NCBI RefSeq assembly: GCF_003054445.1
Contig: NC_042508.1
Location: forward strand, 186,001 to 250,000
Length of the DNA stretch: 64,000 nucleotides
Direction: 5' to 3'
Origin: Pichia kudriavzevii
Taxonomy: Eukaryota; Ascomycota; Pichiomycetes; Pichiales; Pichiaceae
In this document: positions 38,101 through 46,714 of the stretch, piece after piece
Position numbering within the stretch: the first letter of the stretch is position 1
Layout of the letters: every line of letters starts with the position of its first letter
The notes under the pieces: generated by a model
Told to the model about the DNA's origin: nothing
Databases searched by the model: none
Seen by the model: only the letters and a program-made list of their open reading frames with translations
Translations under genes and position numbers: made by a program

Positions 38101-38692
38101 TGGAATTTCATTTTAAGTATCTATGAAGTTTTTGAAAAACCCTCCAGAAAGACGGCCAATGTCTAACTGCTCAGGAACAAATTATATCTATGTTCTCCAG
38201 CAAAAAATCTCCGAGAAAGCCTCAATTGCGAAGTCTGTAACTATGTCTCTGTGATCTGGCAAATGTTGCATACTTATGACAAAAAAACGTTTTTTATCAC
38301 TTGTTAGTAGCTATAACACCGCAATTACATTTGTGCAACCGAACCTCAAGTTACCAATTCTATTACAAAGAACAAGCAGTAGTTATGTATTTAAAGATTG
38401 TATTGCTGACATTTAAAGTGAAAAGTAATGTTTTGGAAGGTTCTAAGGAAAGACTAAGATGTTTCTTTTTGCCACTGAAAATTTGAATGGAAAAACCGAT
38501 AACCCAGAACAAACAGCAGTCTAGTAACATAGTTTCTCATGGAAAATTTTGAGTCCTTGATATACAGTATCAAATCCCAAATCAAATAACTTACTTCTTA
38601 AAAAGCAGGTTAATCATTTGGTACTAATCGGTTGGTTGATACTCCGATAATAACTTGTTGGTTTCATGTTTAGTAGGTATATATAGTCTTTA

Positions 38693-39408
38693 TTTGAATT
38701 CAAAAAGCTCGACTGTAGTAGATCACTATAATACAGCATGGAAACTAACTGGGGTTGTAAAAAATTTATTCCGAGGCTTGCAAAGGAAACAGAACCAATT
38801 GAACTACTTCATTGGCTTGGTTCCCAGAGTGACGCAAGCTTCACATGTTTAATTGTTTTCCTGGTGAAAAGGGCATATTAAGTATGGTTGAAAATGAGAC
38901 CCTGTATCATATCTGAAAATGCCAAAAATCAGACAAAGTTTATTTCTCAGCATTTGTTTATCTCGACAATATCGAAATTTCCCCAACTAAATCTGCCAGT
39001 TTTCTTGGTTATTTTATCTGAGGGGAAAGTTTGATTTTGCTCTCTGGCCCTAACGGCCCGCCAATATATAAATTTCATGGTACGGCAGGAAGAGCAGAAG
39101 ATTGAAACATATGAGATTGAAACGTTTGCTTTTTTATTTTGCCAGAAATTGTGGTTTTCAACTGGTTAAAGTTTTTATAATTACAAGTGACAAATGTTTT
39201 AATTAACTATGTCAGCAATAGTTAGTTATCACAACCCCAAACCAACAATTTTAACAAATAGTTCAACTTTCATTGTTTCCTTTAAAAATCCTTTGCCTTT
39301 ATCATAAATCGAGTTGAGCAAACTATTATACTTAATTTGAATACCGCCACATAATTTGTAGCCCTCCAGCAGAATTTATGCAGGTCAACATGGCACTAAC
39401 ATTCTTAT
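38693..39408. other. Gene-free DNA outside the right arm
   Basis: About 700 bp of AT-rich sequence not shared with the left flank. No gene, tRNA or repeat recognised. Confidence 0.5.
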
Positions 39409-39640
39409 GTTGAGATAGGTAATTAAAACATTAACCTATTTATGGGCATTTTATCGATCTCACTAGGGCCAGTCCGATCTTGTGAGACAATTTTCCTTAA
39501 TCAAAGTCCCGCTATTTTCCAATCCTGATAAGTATCACTATATAATGTAGCTCAAAAGTCTGTGTCGAGATTTTAGAAGACTAGTTCCCTCAAAAGGCAA
39601 TTCTCCAAATCTAATCACACCAAAAAATTAAATAATACAT
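39409..39640 (+). mobile_element. Solo LTR, family C, copy f
   Basis: Begins TGTTGAGATAGGTAATTAAAAC with the family's 'ACATTAACCTATT' and 'GATCTCACTAGGGCCAG' blocks, diverged from copy a. The 3' limit is not clear. It sits directly beside tRNA-Thr, on its 3' side. Confidence 0.5.
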
Positions 39641-39658
39641 TTTTCCAAAAAAAACAAA

Positions 39659-39731
39659 TGCTCTCACTCAGAGTCGAACTGAGGATCGCTACATTACTAG
39701 TGTAGCGCCTTACCAACTTGGCCATAAGAGC
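39659..39731 (-). tRNA. tRNA-Thr(AGU), third copy
   Basis: Identical over 73 nt to the two arm copies (anticodon AGT). Identity extends only about 8 bp into each flank (AAACAAA on the 3' side, TTTGTTG on the 5' side), so it is a separate dispersed copy outside the inverted repeat. Confidence 0.95.
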
Positions 39732-39884
39732 TTTGTTGATCCTCTAATTGACCATGAGTAAACTGTTCTAATTATTGCTAAACTGAATATAGTCACATCT
39801 ACAGTTTAATATTTTAGTATAGAAATGTTTTTTTCATACTTTACAGATGAGTAAGCAAATCTGGTTAATGCAACGTAATTATCG

Positions 39885-40130
39885 TTTAGATAAGTAACTT
39901 TAACACTGGCCAATCAAACCACTGGCATCATTATCACTCTCAATGAGGATATACAAATTAATTTAGATTTTTTATCGGAAGTTTGAAGCTTAGTTATCTT
40001 GTGTTAATATGTTGTTATTTGCGAGAGTGAGAATGATATTTGTAATTCGGCTGGTTAATGCTTCAATCAGCCTTTTGAATAAATAAAAAATAAAACTGAT
40101 TCGTATAGATATATCCAAGGAACATAATTT
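39885..40130 (+). mobile_element. Probable diverged solo LTR, family C, copy g
   Basis: Shares 'ACACTGGCCAATC', 'CTCAATGAGG' and, near 40115, 'GATATATCCAAGG' with the LTR-C family in the right order and spacing. Limits uncertain; the termini have decayed. Confidence 0.35.
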
Positions 40131-40204
40131 TGCGTGAAATTAGAGGAAAATAGGCCAAATATGTAGCAATCAAGCAAAGGTTATTGACACGACGCTTAAA
40201 ATCT

Positions 40205-40457
40205 TGAGGGAGATCAGGCAAAGGACTATCTCCCTACTTCATAATCAGGTAATCATATAAAAGGTTGAAGAAGATTATAGAAGGTTAAACAGAAGTTCTA
40301 GAAGATAATTATATCCTTCAAAATGCTATTTTTAAATTAAAGAATTACTATTTAAACAGAGGACATTCCATATATGTTCTCAGAGAATTAACGTATAAAA
40401 ATATATAAGATATAAACAAGCAATAATCAGATTCTAAAGTACTCATCACCAGCAACA
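40205..40457 (-). mobile_element. Solo LTR, family A (right copy)
   Basis: Inverted relative to 2327-2580. On the minus strand it starts TGTTGCTGGTGATGAG and runs to near CCTGATCT. Its start lies 18 bp upstream of tRNA-Ile, the expected Ty3-type target position. No element body attached. Confidence 0.7.
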
Positions 40458-40475
40458 ATTTCAATTTTAAGAAAA

Positions 40476-40549
40476 GGTCCCTTGGCCCAGTTGGTTAAGG
40501 CGTGGTGCTAATAACGCCAAGATCAGCAGTTCGATCCTGCTAGGGACCA
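40476..40549 (+). tRNA. tRNA-Ile(AAU)
   Basis: A 74-nt tRNA. Acceptor GGTCCCT pairs with AGGGACC, discriminator A. Anticodon stem TGGTG/CGCCA encloses CTAATAA, giving anticodon AAT. T arm AGCAG-TTCGATC-CTGCT. Only 11 nt separate it from tRNA-Ala, with no run of four or more T between them. Confidence 0.95.
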
Positions 40550-40560
40550 ATCTTTCATTT

Positions 40561-40633
40561 GGGCGTGTGGCGTAGTTGGTAGCGCGTTCGCCTTGCAACC
40601 GAAAGGTCATCGGTTCGACTCCGGTCTCGTCCA
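40561..40633 (+). tRNA. tRNA-Ala(UGC)
   Basis: A 73-nt tRNA starting GGGCGTG and ending CTCGTCC-A. Loop CTTGCAA gives anticodon TGC; the T arm has TTCGACT. Two oddities: a T-T mismatch in the acceptor stem and a C-C mismatch closing the anticodon loop. A T-rich terminator (TTTCTTTTT) follows 2 nt downstream. The G3-T pair of the alanine identity element (G3:U70) is present. Confidence 0.85.
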
Positions 40634-40662
40634 TTTCTTTTTAAAATTTTTTAAACGAAAAT

Positions 40663-42933
40663 TTATATAGCTATTATGAGGACCGAGCCACTGGTTAGAT
40701 TAGTTTCATCATTTGCCGGAGCATAGAAATAGTCAGATAGACTTAATGCCAAATAATTTTTTCCCTCAAAACTGAAGAATTCCATTGAAGTTGATGCAAA
40801 ATTGGTGAAACCAATATCTTTGTGGCCTTCGTATAGCTGTTCTACAACTACAGTTTTTTTAGTTTCTCTTAAAAACTGAGATATGTCAGCAAGGTATAGC
40901 CCACCGCATCCATCTTTATACCCGTTGCTAGAAATAACAACAAGAGATTCGCTCAGTTTGTGCATATTTGAGGAAAACATTTCAGCTATATGCTGAGAAT
41001 CAAAAAAAGAGGAATGGTTCATATCGTATGGTGACAATTTTGTGATTAATTTAATTCTATTTTTCTTTACTTCGTAAAGGTATGCAATTCCACTGAGAGT
41101 TGTTTCAAAATTAAATCCAGCAGCTGAAATGAGTAACCACTCCTTTCCATCTATTGAACCTGAAAGAATTTTGTGGTATGCAAACATCGATGTTTCTCTA
41201 GAGGGAAGATAAGAAAATTCGGTTATTGCGGATTCAAGATCAACAAAAAGATCATTATAAGTAAGAATATTAACATATTTTCCTGTAGATTTTTCAAATA
41301 TAACGACACCACCAATTGAATTAATTCCAATAATTGCATAATCGTTAGTGGCTGTAAATGATGTACCAAATTGTTCGAAAGCACTGAGTTGTTCTAGAAA
41401 TTGAGGCAGTTTGTATTCTATTATCAATAGCGAATTTATATCTATAGTTGGCGGTAAACCTAGGCCTTTGTAATCTATGAATGTTTTAATTCTTTTGTAT
41501 AATAATTGTCCATCCAATGCATATACTTTACCTGACTGAAATCCAACAGAATCTGAATACATTGACCCTATAATTATATCAGGATATCCATCATTATTTA
41601 TGTCATGAGGTAAATCACTTAAAATGTTGATTTGTTTCGTGCCATTTGATCCGAGTTCGGTGGCAGCATCTAGAAATTGTAGATTGGCAATAATACGATT
41701 TCCCAAAAAAACTTTGAATGATGATAATCCAGGCTGTGACACAATCAGGAGCTCATACTCTTTTAAAAACCATCTGAATAGTTTATCACCAAATCTAACA
41801 GGATAACTCAGCGAGTCATCACCACTTAATTTCATTGCTTGAAGAGAATTTGAAGATACCTTGGCTTCCTTAATAATTTCCTTTAAAGTGATTAGGTAAA
41901 CTGCTCCTAAACTTTCTTCATACGGTGCAGAAATAGCAATACTTGGTTCACCTAAAAAATGACCAAATTTAATACTCCCTCCAAACTTTGTGTTTGCTAT
42001 TCCGGAAGATAAGAGAATGGTATTTCCGTTCAGTGATATCAAGTCAACCTTATCCTTGGTTTCTGCTCTAGAGAAAACAGGTCTACAAAAGTTCCAAGGG
42101 TCATCATTGTTGTCTCTATTAGAAATCCAATTTTTTAACTCAAACATACACGGCTCTAAGACTGCAATAATTTGCTCAATCCCACCGTAGTAATAACCCT
42201 CAAGAACAGATACAGTCAATGGGGATTCTATGAAGGATAAACGTGATTTGCTGGTTCTTTCGGATAAAACGGCGGATATCTCACTCTGTAGAGCAGTATA
42301 GCCTCTATGCATACAAAATTTCAGTTCTGCTGGAGTGATGTTATACCCTAGTCGAGAATAAATATTTAATATATGCTCACTTGGATACTCCCACGGAGTA
42401 GATAAAAACTTTATAAGCTTATTCCTTGATTCTCCCGACAAATTTGAGAACTGTCGGTGTAGTATAATGAAATCTCCTGCTGTGTCTAAATAATTGTGCG
42501 CTTTTTCTATGTCTCCGTCAAATTCGACGTTAGCAATCATTTTTAAAAGCCCTTGGTCACCTCGAAGTGAATGCCATGATATGTCAGCCACTTGATGTGT
42601 AATAATTCCGTAAATAAATGCTTCTAATTGTTGATATTCGTGTCTATATTCTTGTCCATGATCATTATATGGTAATAAATCTTGCAAATATTTGATTGCT
42701 TCATCAATAAATGGTGGCCAGTGTGCAGCCTCTGCAGCTTCGGAATGGAAACAGTTGTAGAATGCGTCTGGGTGAAAAGAACCAGCTAGGTATTGCGGCC
42801 AATAATTTTTTAAATTGCTAGGTGTGTTCAAATGTGTCCGTACTGCAATGAATGAATGTATGGACACGCCAGCAGGAAATGTAACGGAGACCAATAATAA
42901 AAGAGCATAAAGTAGCTGAGAGGATACCCACAT
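40663..42933 (-). CDS. Secreted GPI-specific phospholipase D-like protein
   Basis: A 756-residue protein resembling mammalian GPLD1, which cleaves glycosylphosphatidylinositol anchors. Seen: a signal peptide (residues 1-24, ending near 'TFPAGVS'); a zinc-dependent phospholipase C-type domain (about 25-270) rich in the expected His/Asp, such as 'HSFIAVRTH', 'HPDAFYNCFH', 'THQVADISWHSL' and 'AHNYLDTAGDF'; then a beta-propeller of FG-GAP-type repeats (about 310-750) including 'DINNDGYPDIIIGS' and 'SGKVYALDG'. Length is close to GPLD1 (about 840). It ends in a short hydrophobic stretch after 'NLTSGSV', perhaps the last strand rather than an anchor. Divergent from the TMEM184-like gene with 264 bp between starts; the stop is only 29 bp from tRNA-Ala. 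Baker's yeast has no obvious homologue known to me, so the role is inferred from the fold. Confidence 0.8.
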   Translation of the reverse strand: MWVSSQLLYALLLLVSVTFPAGVSIHSFIAVRTHLNTPSNLKNYWPQYLAGSFHPDAFYNCFHSEAAEAAHWPPFIDEAIKYLQDLLPYNDHGQEYRHEYQQLEAFIYGIITHQVADISWHSLRGDQGLLKMIANVEFDGDIEKAHNYLDTAGDFIILHRQFSNLSGESRNKLIKFLSTPWEYPSEHILNIYSRLGYNITPAELKFCMHRGYTALQSEISAVLSERTSKSRLSFIESPLTVSVLEGYYYGGIEQIIAVLEPCMFELKNWISNRDNNDDPWNFCRPVFSRAETKDKVDLISLNGNTILLSSGIANTKFGGSIKFGHFLGEPSIAISAPYEESLGAVYLITLKEIIKEAKVSSNSLQAMKLSGDDSLSYPVRFGDKLFRWFLKEYELLIVSQPGLSSFKVFLGNRIIANLQFLDAATELGSNGTKQINILSDLPHDINNDGYPDIIIGSMYSDSVGFQSGKVYALDGQLLYKRIKTFIDYKGLGLPPTIDINSLLIIEYKLPQFLEQLSAFEQFGTSFTATNDYAIIGINSIGGVVIFEKSTGKYVNILTYNDLFVDLESAITEFSYLPSRETSMFAYHKILSGSIDGKEWLLISAAGFNFETTLSGIAYLYEVKKNRIKLITKLSPYDMNHSSFFDSQHIAEMFSSNMHKLSESLVVISSNGYKDGCGGLYLADISQFLRETKKTVVVEQLYEGHKDIGFTNFASTSMEFFSFEGKNYLALSLSDYFYAPANDETNLTSGSVLIIAI

Positions 42934-43197
42934 TCAAACAGTTTTTATCTTAGTTATAGCGGTACTCGTTCTGTGAAATGCATCTGTGTCGTTGTAGCAA
43001 ATGTTTGGAAAATAAACCATTTATCTGGATCATAATATTTGCGCTTTCTTAAAGTTTTTAGCCGAGCCTAGATAAATGAGATAATCTAAATTTGTAATTT
43101 TATGCAGGGATGTCAAGTTGAGGCAGGTCATTTAAACAATTAGCTAGCTCCCCTCCCTCCTCCCCTACTCTATCTTACCAAGTCATCACTAGTAGCC

Positions 43198-44484
43198 ATG
43201 AATTGGGAAAGATGGGTATATGGTGTATGTGGAATAAGCACATTAATATCCATTGCTGTCTCATTTGTGGGAATATGGTTACAATTAAAGAATTATAGAA
43301 AACCATTCGAACAGAGGCTAATCGTGCGTATACTTGCATTGGTGCCAATTTTTGCAATATCATGCTATTGCATGCTTACAAAACCATCCATTGGACATGT
43401 TATAGAACCTATACGAGAAATCTACGAAGCTTTTGTTATTTATATGTTTTATAAACTACTTGTTTTGATGCTCGGTGGTGAACGAAGAATCATTTTGAAT
43501 ACAGTTAATAAGCCGGCTATCAAGTTGGGTATTTTGGAAGTCAATATTTCCGACCCTAGACATTTCCTCATGATTAAGAGATGTATATTACAGTATGTTT
43601 GGATGAAACCGTTACTACTATGTGGAATATTTATTGGAACAAAGCTTGGAATATACGACGCCAATGATATATCAGTACATAGTTTGTTTTTATGGATTGG
43701 AATATTTTATAACCTGAGTGTTACTGTTTCATTATATTCAATTGCTTTATTTTGGCGATGCTTGTATGAAGAATTAGCGGTTTTCGACCCCTGGAGGAAA
43801 TTTCTATGTGTTAAGTTAATTATTTTTGCATCGTATTGGCAGGGTATTTTCATTGGAATAGGTAACTGGCTAACAGGCTCCAATGGCGAGTTTGGTGGCC
43901 GTATACAGAATGCATTATTATGTGTTGAGATGTTATTTTTTGCCAGGTTACACTGGGTTTCGTTCCCCTACACTGACTATCTGAAGATTCCGGATGCTGC
44001 AAGGATGCCCACGTTGATGGCAATGAAGGATTGGATTTCCATTGGTGATTTAGTTCATGATTTAAAGGTAAGTTTTGGATATGGTGTTCATGACACTTAC
44101 ACATTACGTAATTTCGATGCTAGGGATGAGAGTACGGACAGTGGTACTTTCAATCAAAAGGTTTACCAAGGGTTAAGGGTCCAAGGTGATGGAAGAAGAT
44201 ATTGGCTTGATGACGACCCTTCACATTCAGTCAATACCCCATTGTATGTCAGAGATATTGAAGAGTTGGGTTATGGATCACTCGATGAGAGTGACGATTT
44301 TGGCAAGGATGAGAAACTGTACAGTTATGTGAAGAGTCACTATATAAGTGAGGCTGAAATCAATTATCCTGTTGTGTATGAATATGATATGGTTGATCAC
44401 TCAACACGTATACGAAAACTCCGAAATTCTCTAAGAGACAACCAACAGAGGCGAGGATGTGAGGGTGAGATTTCCATTTCATGA
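43198..44484 (+). CDS. TMEM184 / organic solute transporter alpha-like membrane protein
   Basis: A 428-residue polytopic membrane protein of the Solute_trans_a (DUF300) family, which includes human TMEM184, S. cerevisiae YKR051W and the S. pombe vacuolar protein Hfl1. Seen: about seven hydrophobic segments in residues 1-255, the family block 'REIYEAFVIYMFYKLLV' in the third segment, and 'IFASYWQGI' in the sixth. A polar tail of about 170 residues follows, with the conserved 'YTDYLKIPDAARMPTLMAMKD' region near 262. The tail is acidic with several Tyr-based motifs. Start chosen at the first ATG, directly before the first hydrophobic segment. Vacuolar or endosomal location and an Atg8-related role are known for Hfl1 and only suggested here. 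Confidence 0.88.
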   Translation: MNWERWVYGVCGISTLISIAVSFVGIWLQLKNYRKPFEQRLIVRILALVPIFAISCYCMLTKPSIGHVIEPIREIYEAFVIYMFYKLLVLMLGGERRIILNTVNKPAIKLGILEVNISDPRHFLMIKRCILQYVWMKPLLLCGIFIGTKLGIYDANDISVHSLFLWIGIFYNLSVTVSLYSIALFWRCLYEELAVFDPWRKFLCVKLIIFASYWQGIFIGIGNWLTGSNGEFGGRIQNALLCVEMLFFARLHWVSFPYTDYLKIPDAARMPTLMAMKDWISIGDLVHDLKVSFGYGVHDTYTLRNFDARDESTDSGTFNQKVYQGLRVQGDGRRYWLDDDPSHSVNTPLYVRDIEELGYGSLDESDDFGKDEKLYSYVKSHYISEAEINYPVVYEYDMVDHSTRIRKLRNSLRDNQQRRGCEGEISIS

Positions 44485-44556
44485 AAAGATGATTTCTTTG
44501 CAACACGTGTTTTATTTTAGTTGATGGTTTTCTTCTTCAATAAAGGGTGTAAACAC

Positions 44557-44856
44557 ATGAGGTTATTTACGATACTGGCATTATTGGGAACCACTGAGGC
44601 ATTTTTTGAACAGTTTTTCCAAGGAGGCGAAGGATTTGGGCGCCAAAGACAGCAACCACAACAACGAGAGAGTAGTCATGAGGAAAGGTTCCTTAATAAG
44701 GAATGTAAGGGGTATTTGTGTCCTGATACCCAGGCATGCGTGAAGAAGCCCATGGATTGCCCATGTCCATTTCCCAACAGTCAAAAGAAATGCATTGTTG
44801 GGAACTCTTACTTGTGTATAAGTAAAGGTAGTAGAGATTGTTCAGAATTAATATAG
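44557..44856 (+). CDS. LCL2: Lcl2-like secretory protein (long chronological lifespan 2)
   Basis: A small secreted or ER protein of the Lcl2 family; in yeast its loss extends chronological lifespan and it has been linked to ER-associated degradation. Start at 44557 gives 99 residues beginning with a good signal peptide (MRLFTILALLGTTEA); the frame is open further to 44524 (ATG) but that extension is polar and would spoil the signal. The mature part starts with the family's 'FFEQFFQGG' and holds six Cys in the conserved pattern: 'C.GYLCPDTQACVKKP.DCPCPFP..QKKCIV' and a final 'CISKGSRDC'. It follows the TMEM184-like gene by 72 bp on the same strand. Confidence 0.9.
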   Translation: MRLFTILALLGTTEAFFEQFFQGGEGFGRQRQQPQQRESSHEERFLNKECKGYLCPDTQACVKKPMDCPCPFPNSQKKCIVGNSYLCISKGSRDCSELI

Positions 44857-44962
44857 GATTATCAATATATAGTAACCATAAAAAAAAACCCAATTATTCA
44901 ATAAGAGAAGGAAGTAAATAGGGGGCGAACAAATGGTGACTTAGATAATATGCCCATAGCGA

Positions 44963-46051
44963 TTACATTCTTGTCCTACTTGGAGCCCACCTCTTCCAGA
45001 CAACCTCATTAATCCTCCAATTTGACAAGAATTTCCAAATGTCCTTTGTATCCCGGTATTCTTTCCACCCATTATGTACTTGATCAACAAAACATAGAAC
45101 GAGGGATTTTTTAACTCCCGAAACAACTCTAGAGATTGCTGAATAATCGATCAAAGTATCCTCCTCATCATCATTTACTACTTTAATCGAAAATTCGGCG
45201 TGAGAGAATGGTGGTCCTCGAGAATATAGCACCCAATCACAACTAAATTTCAAGCCTGGTTTAACACACCAACCAAGGGATTTATAGTGATAGTAAACGA
45301 CGAAATTTGTAATGATGGAATCTCCGTATTCTTCAACCAGCTCTAAAAACAAGGAATGGAAATCATAGTTTGGGATTTCGATAGTCTGTAGTAATAAAAG
45401 AAACAGAACTTCCACTGGGTCTAGCTGTAAATATTCCAAATCTTTAATTCCATTTCCGTCAATTAGTTCGAAATCTTCCATTCTCCATATTGGTTTCAAG
45501 TTTCCCGATTTTTGGACTGGTTTATTAATCGAATCTTTCAATTGAGTCAGTTTATCACGTTCTTTATCTAGTAGAATTTTTTCACTGTTTGACAATTCAC
45601 CGTTTACAGCATTTAGTTTCAAGGATTTTTCAAGTGACAGATATTCTTGTCTTTGTTTCTTCCAGGCATCCCTTAACTGGCGTCTCTGACTCGTCACTTC
45701 TTCCGAATAGGAGACGTCATTAGTGTGTTTTGATTTGAGTCTGTTTTCCATTCGGTGGAGCCATGTTGGCTCACTCCTCGAGAGAATGCCCTTCCCATAG
45801 AATCCATTTGCCCAGATGAATTTCATCTGCTCGGGGGAGTACACCTTGAAGGAGAGGTCATTTTTGTCGTAGAGGACCGTGACAGGCGTTGAGCTTGGCC
45901 ACCAATGTCTCAAGTGGGAGAGGGTGTCGCCCACCGACTGGAGCACCTCCCAGGGGGTGTAGTACTTGTTTGAGATGTGGAGGAGGGGGATGGGGACGGG
46001 GAGTGGCCGGGGGTAGTGGGTGTTGTTGTATTCACGTTTTGACTTGGACAT
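44963..46051 (-). CDS. SEN2: tRNA-splicing endonuclease catalytic subunit Sen2
   Basis: A 362-residue protein matching Sen2, the subunit that cuts the 5' splice site of intron-containing pre-tRNAs on the mitochondrial surface in yeast. Seen: an N-terminal region with 'FYGKGILSRSEPTW' (the Sen2-specific block 'GKGxLSRS.P'), a charged middle linker (about 105-200), and a C-terminal endonuclease fold from about 245 with 'VVYYHYKSLGWCVKPGLKFSCDW', 'RGPPFSHAEFSI' and 'RVVSGVKKSLVLCFV'. The Tyr, His and Lys of the catalytic triad are all present. Length is near the yeast protein (377). A long AT-rich minisatellite lies upstream of the start. Confidence 0.95.
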   Translation of the reverse strand: MSKSKREYNNTHYPRPLPVPIPLLHISNKYYTPWEVLQSVGDTLSHLRHWWPSSTPVTVLYDKNDLSFKVYSPEQMKFIWANGFYGKGILSRSEPTWLHRMENRLKSKHTNDVSYSEEVTSQRRQLRDAWKKQRQEYLSLEKSLKLNAVNGELSNSEKILLDKERDKLTQLKDSINKPVQKSGNLKPIWRMEDFELIDGNGIKDLEYLQLDPVEVLFLLLLQTIEIPNYDFHSLFLELVEEYGDSIITNFVVYYHYKSLGWCVKPGLKFSCDWVLYSRGPPFSHAEFSIKVVNDDEEDTLIDYSAISRVVSGVKKSLVLCFVDQVHNGWKEYRDTKDIWKFLSNWRINEVVWKRWAPSRTRM

Positions 46052-46714
46052 GGCGTAGTGTCTTGTAGTGTGGTATTAAGATATGGAGGATAGTCTAATG
46101 CCTGTATAGAGAAGTACCAGGCCAGGGTATAATAGTATATAATAGTCTAGTATAGTATAATATAGTATAATATAGTATAATAGAGTCTATTATGGTACAG
46201 TATTTGTATTGGTGTTTTTTTAATACGGTATCGTATAGTATAGTTGAATATAATATTACAACACATTACACCATATTGTAATAGCAGTAATATACCTCAT
46301 AGCATTTTATGGTTTATTATACTGCAATAGACTCTATTGCATCACAGTAGAGCATGGTATTATAATACTCTATACTATCGCATCGTATAGTATCGTCTAA
46401 TATCGTATAATATGGTACAATAACTACAAATAAACACAGACAAAATTGGGTTAAAAAAAAAAAGGTGCAGGACTCAGATACCGTTGTAGTCGTTCTTGTA
46501 CCCCCAGAGAGTCTACGGAAAGCAGACTGTTATTGTCGGGCAAGATTAGTGTCATCATTGTCAGAGAAAGGAGAGGGCCAAAGACCTCTTGAGGAGACTC
46601 CTTACATTTGCCACATTTAACTTGCCACCATCAAAGAGGGCAACGGGCCTCTTATATAATCACTGGCGAGGGGAGAAGGGGAATTTTTTCGTATTTGGTT
46701 TTCGTAATTTACCA
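46052..46714. repeat. SEN2 upstream region with degenerate TATAGTATAAT minisatellite
   Basis: A 663-bp gap between SEN2 (start at 46051) and the 3' end of the next gene. From about 46128 to 46435 it is built of many imperfect copies of TATAGTATAAT-type units in both orientations. The rest, 46436-46714, has an A-run and GA-rich blocks but no recognised feature. SEN2's promoter must lie within or beside the repeat. Confidence 0.75.

Larger units (their letters stand above)
25181..38692 (-). repeat. Right arm of the 13.5-kb inverted repeat (candidate centromere)
   Basis: Reverse-complement copy of 3590-17112 along its whole length, with scattered substitutions and few indels. The outer edge is at AGTCTTTA (38692); the inner edge starts at ATTCCAGGTTGCGGG (25181). 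Contents mirror the left arm: LTR-B, tRNA-Thr, LTR-C copies d, c, b and a, and a decayed Ty3/Gypsy pol. The stretches about 26.5-28.1, 29.4-31.0 and 32.2-38.7 kb contain no recognisable gene. Confidence 0.97.

Noticed and set aside
2228-40633. Mating-type cassette or rDNA as the explanation for the inverted repeat
   Set aside because: No a1, alpha1 or alpha2 homeodomain or HMG-box gene and no rRNA sequence were noticed in the arms or core.
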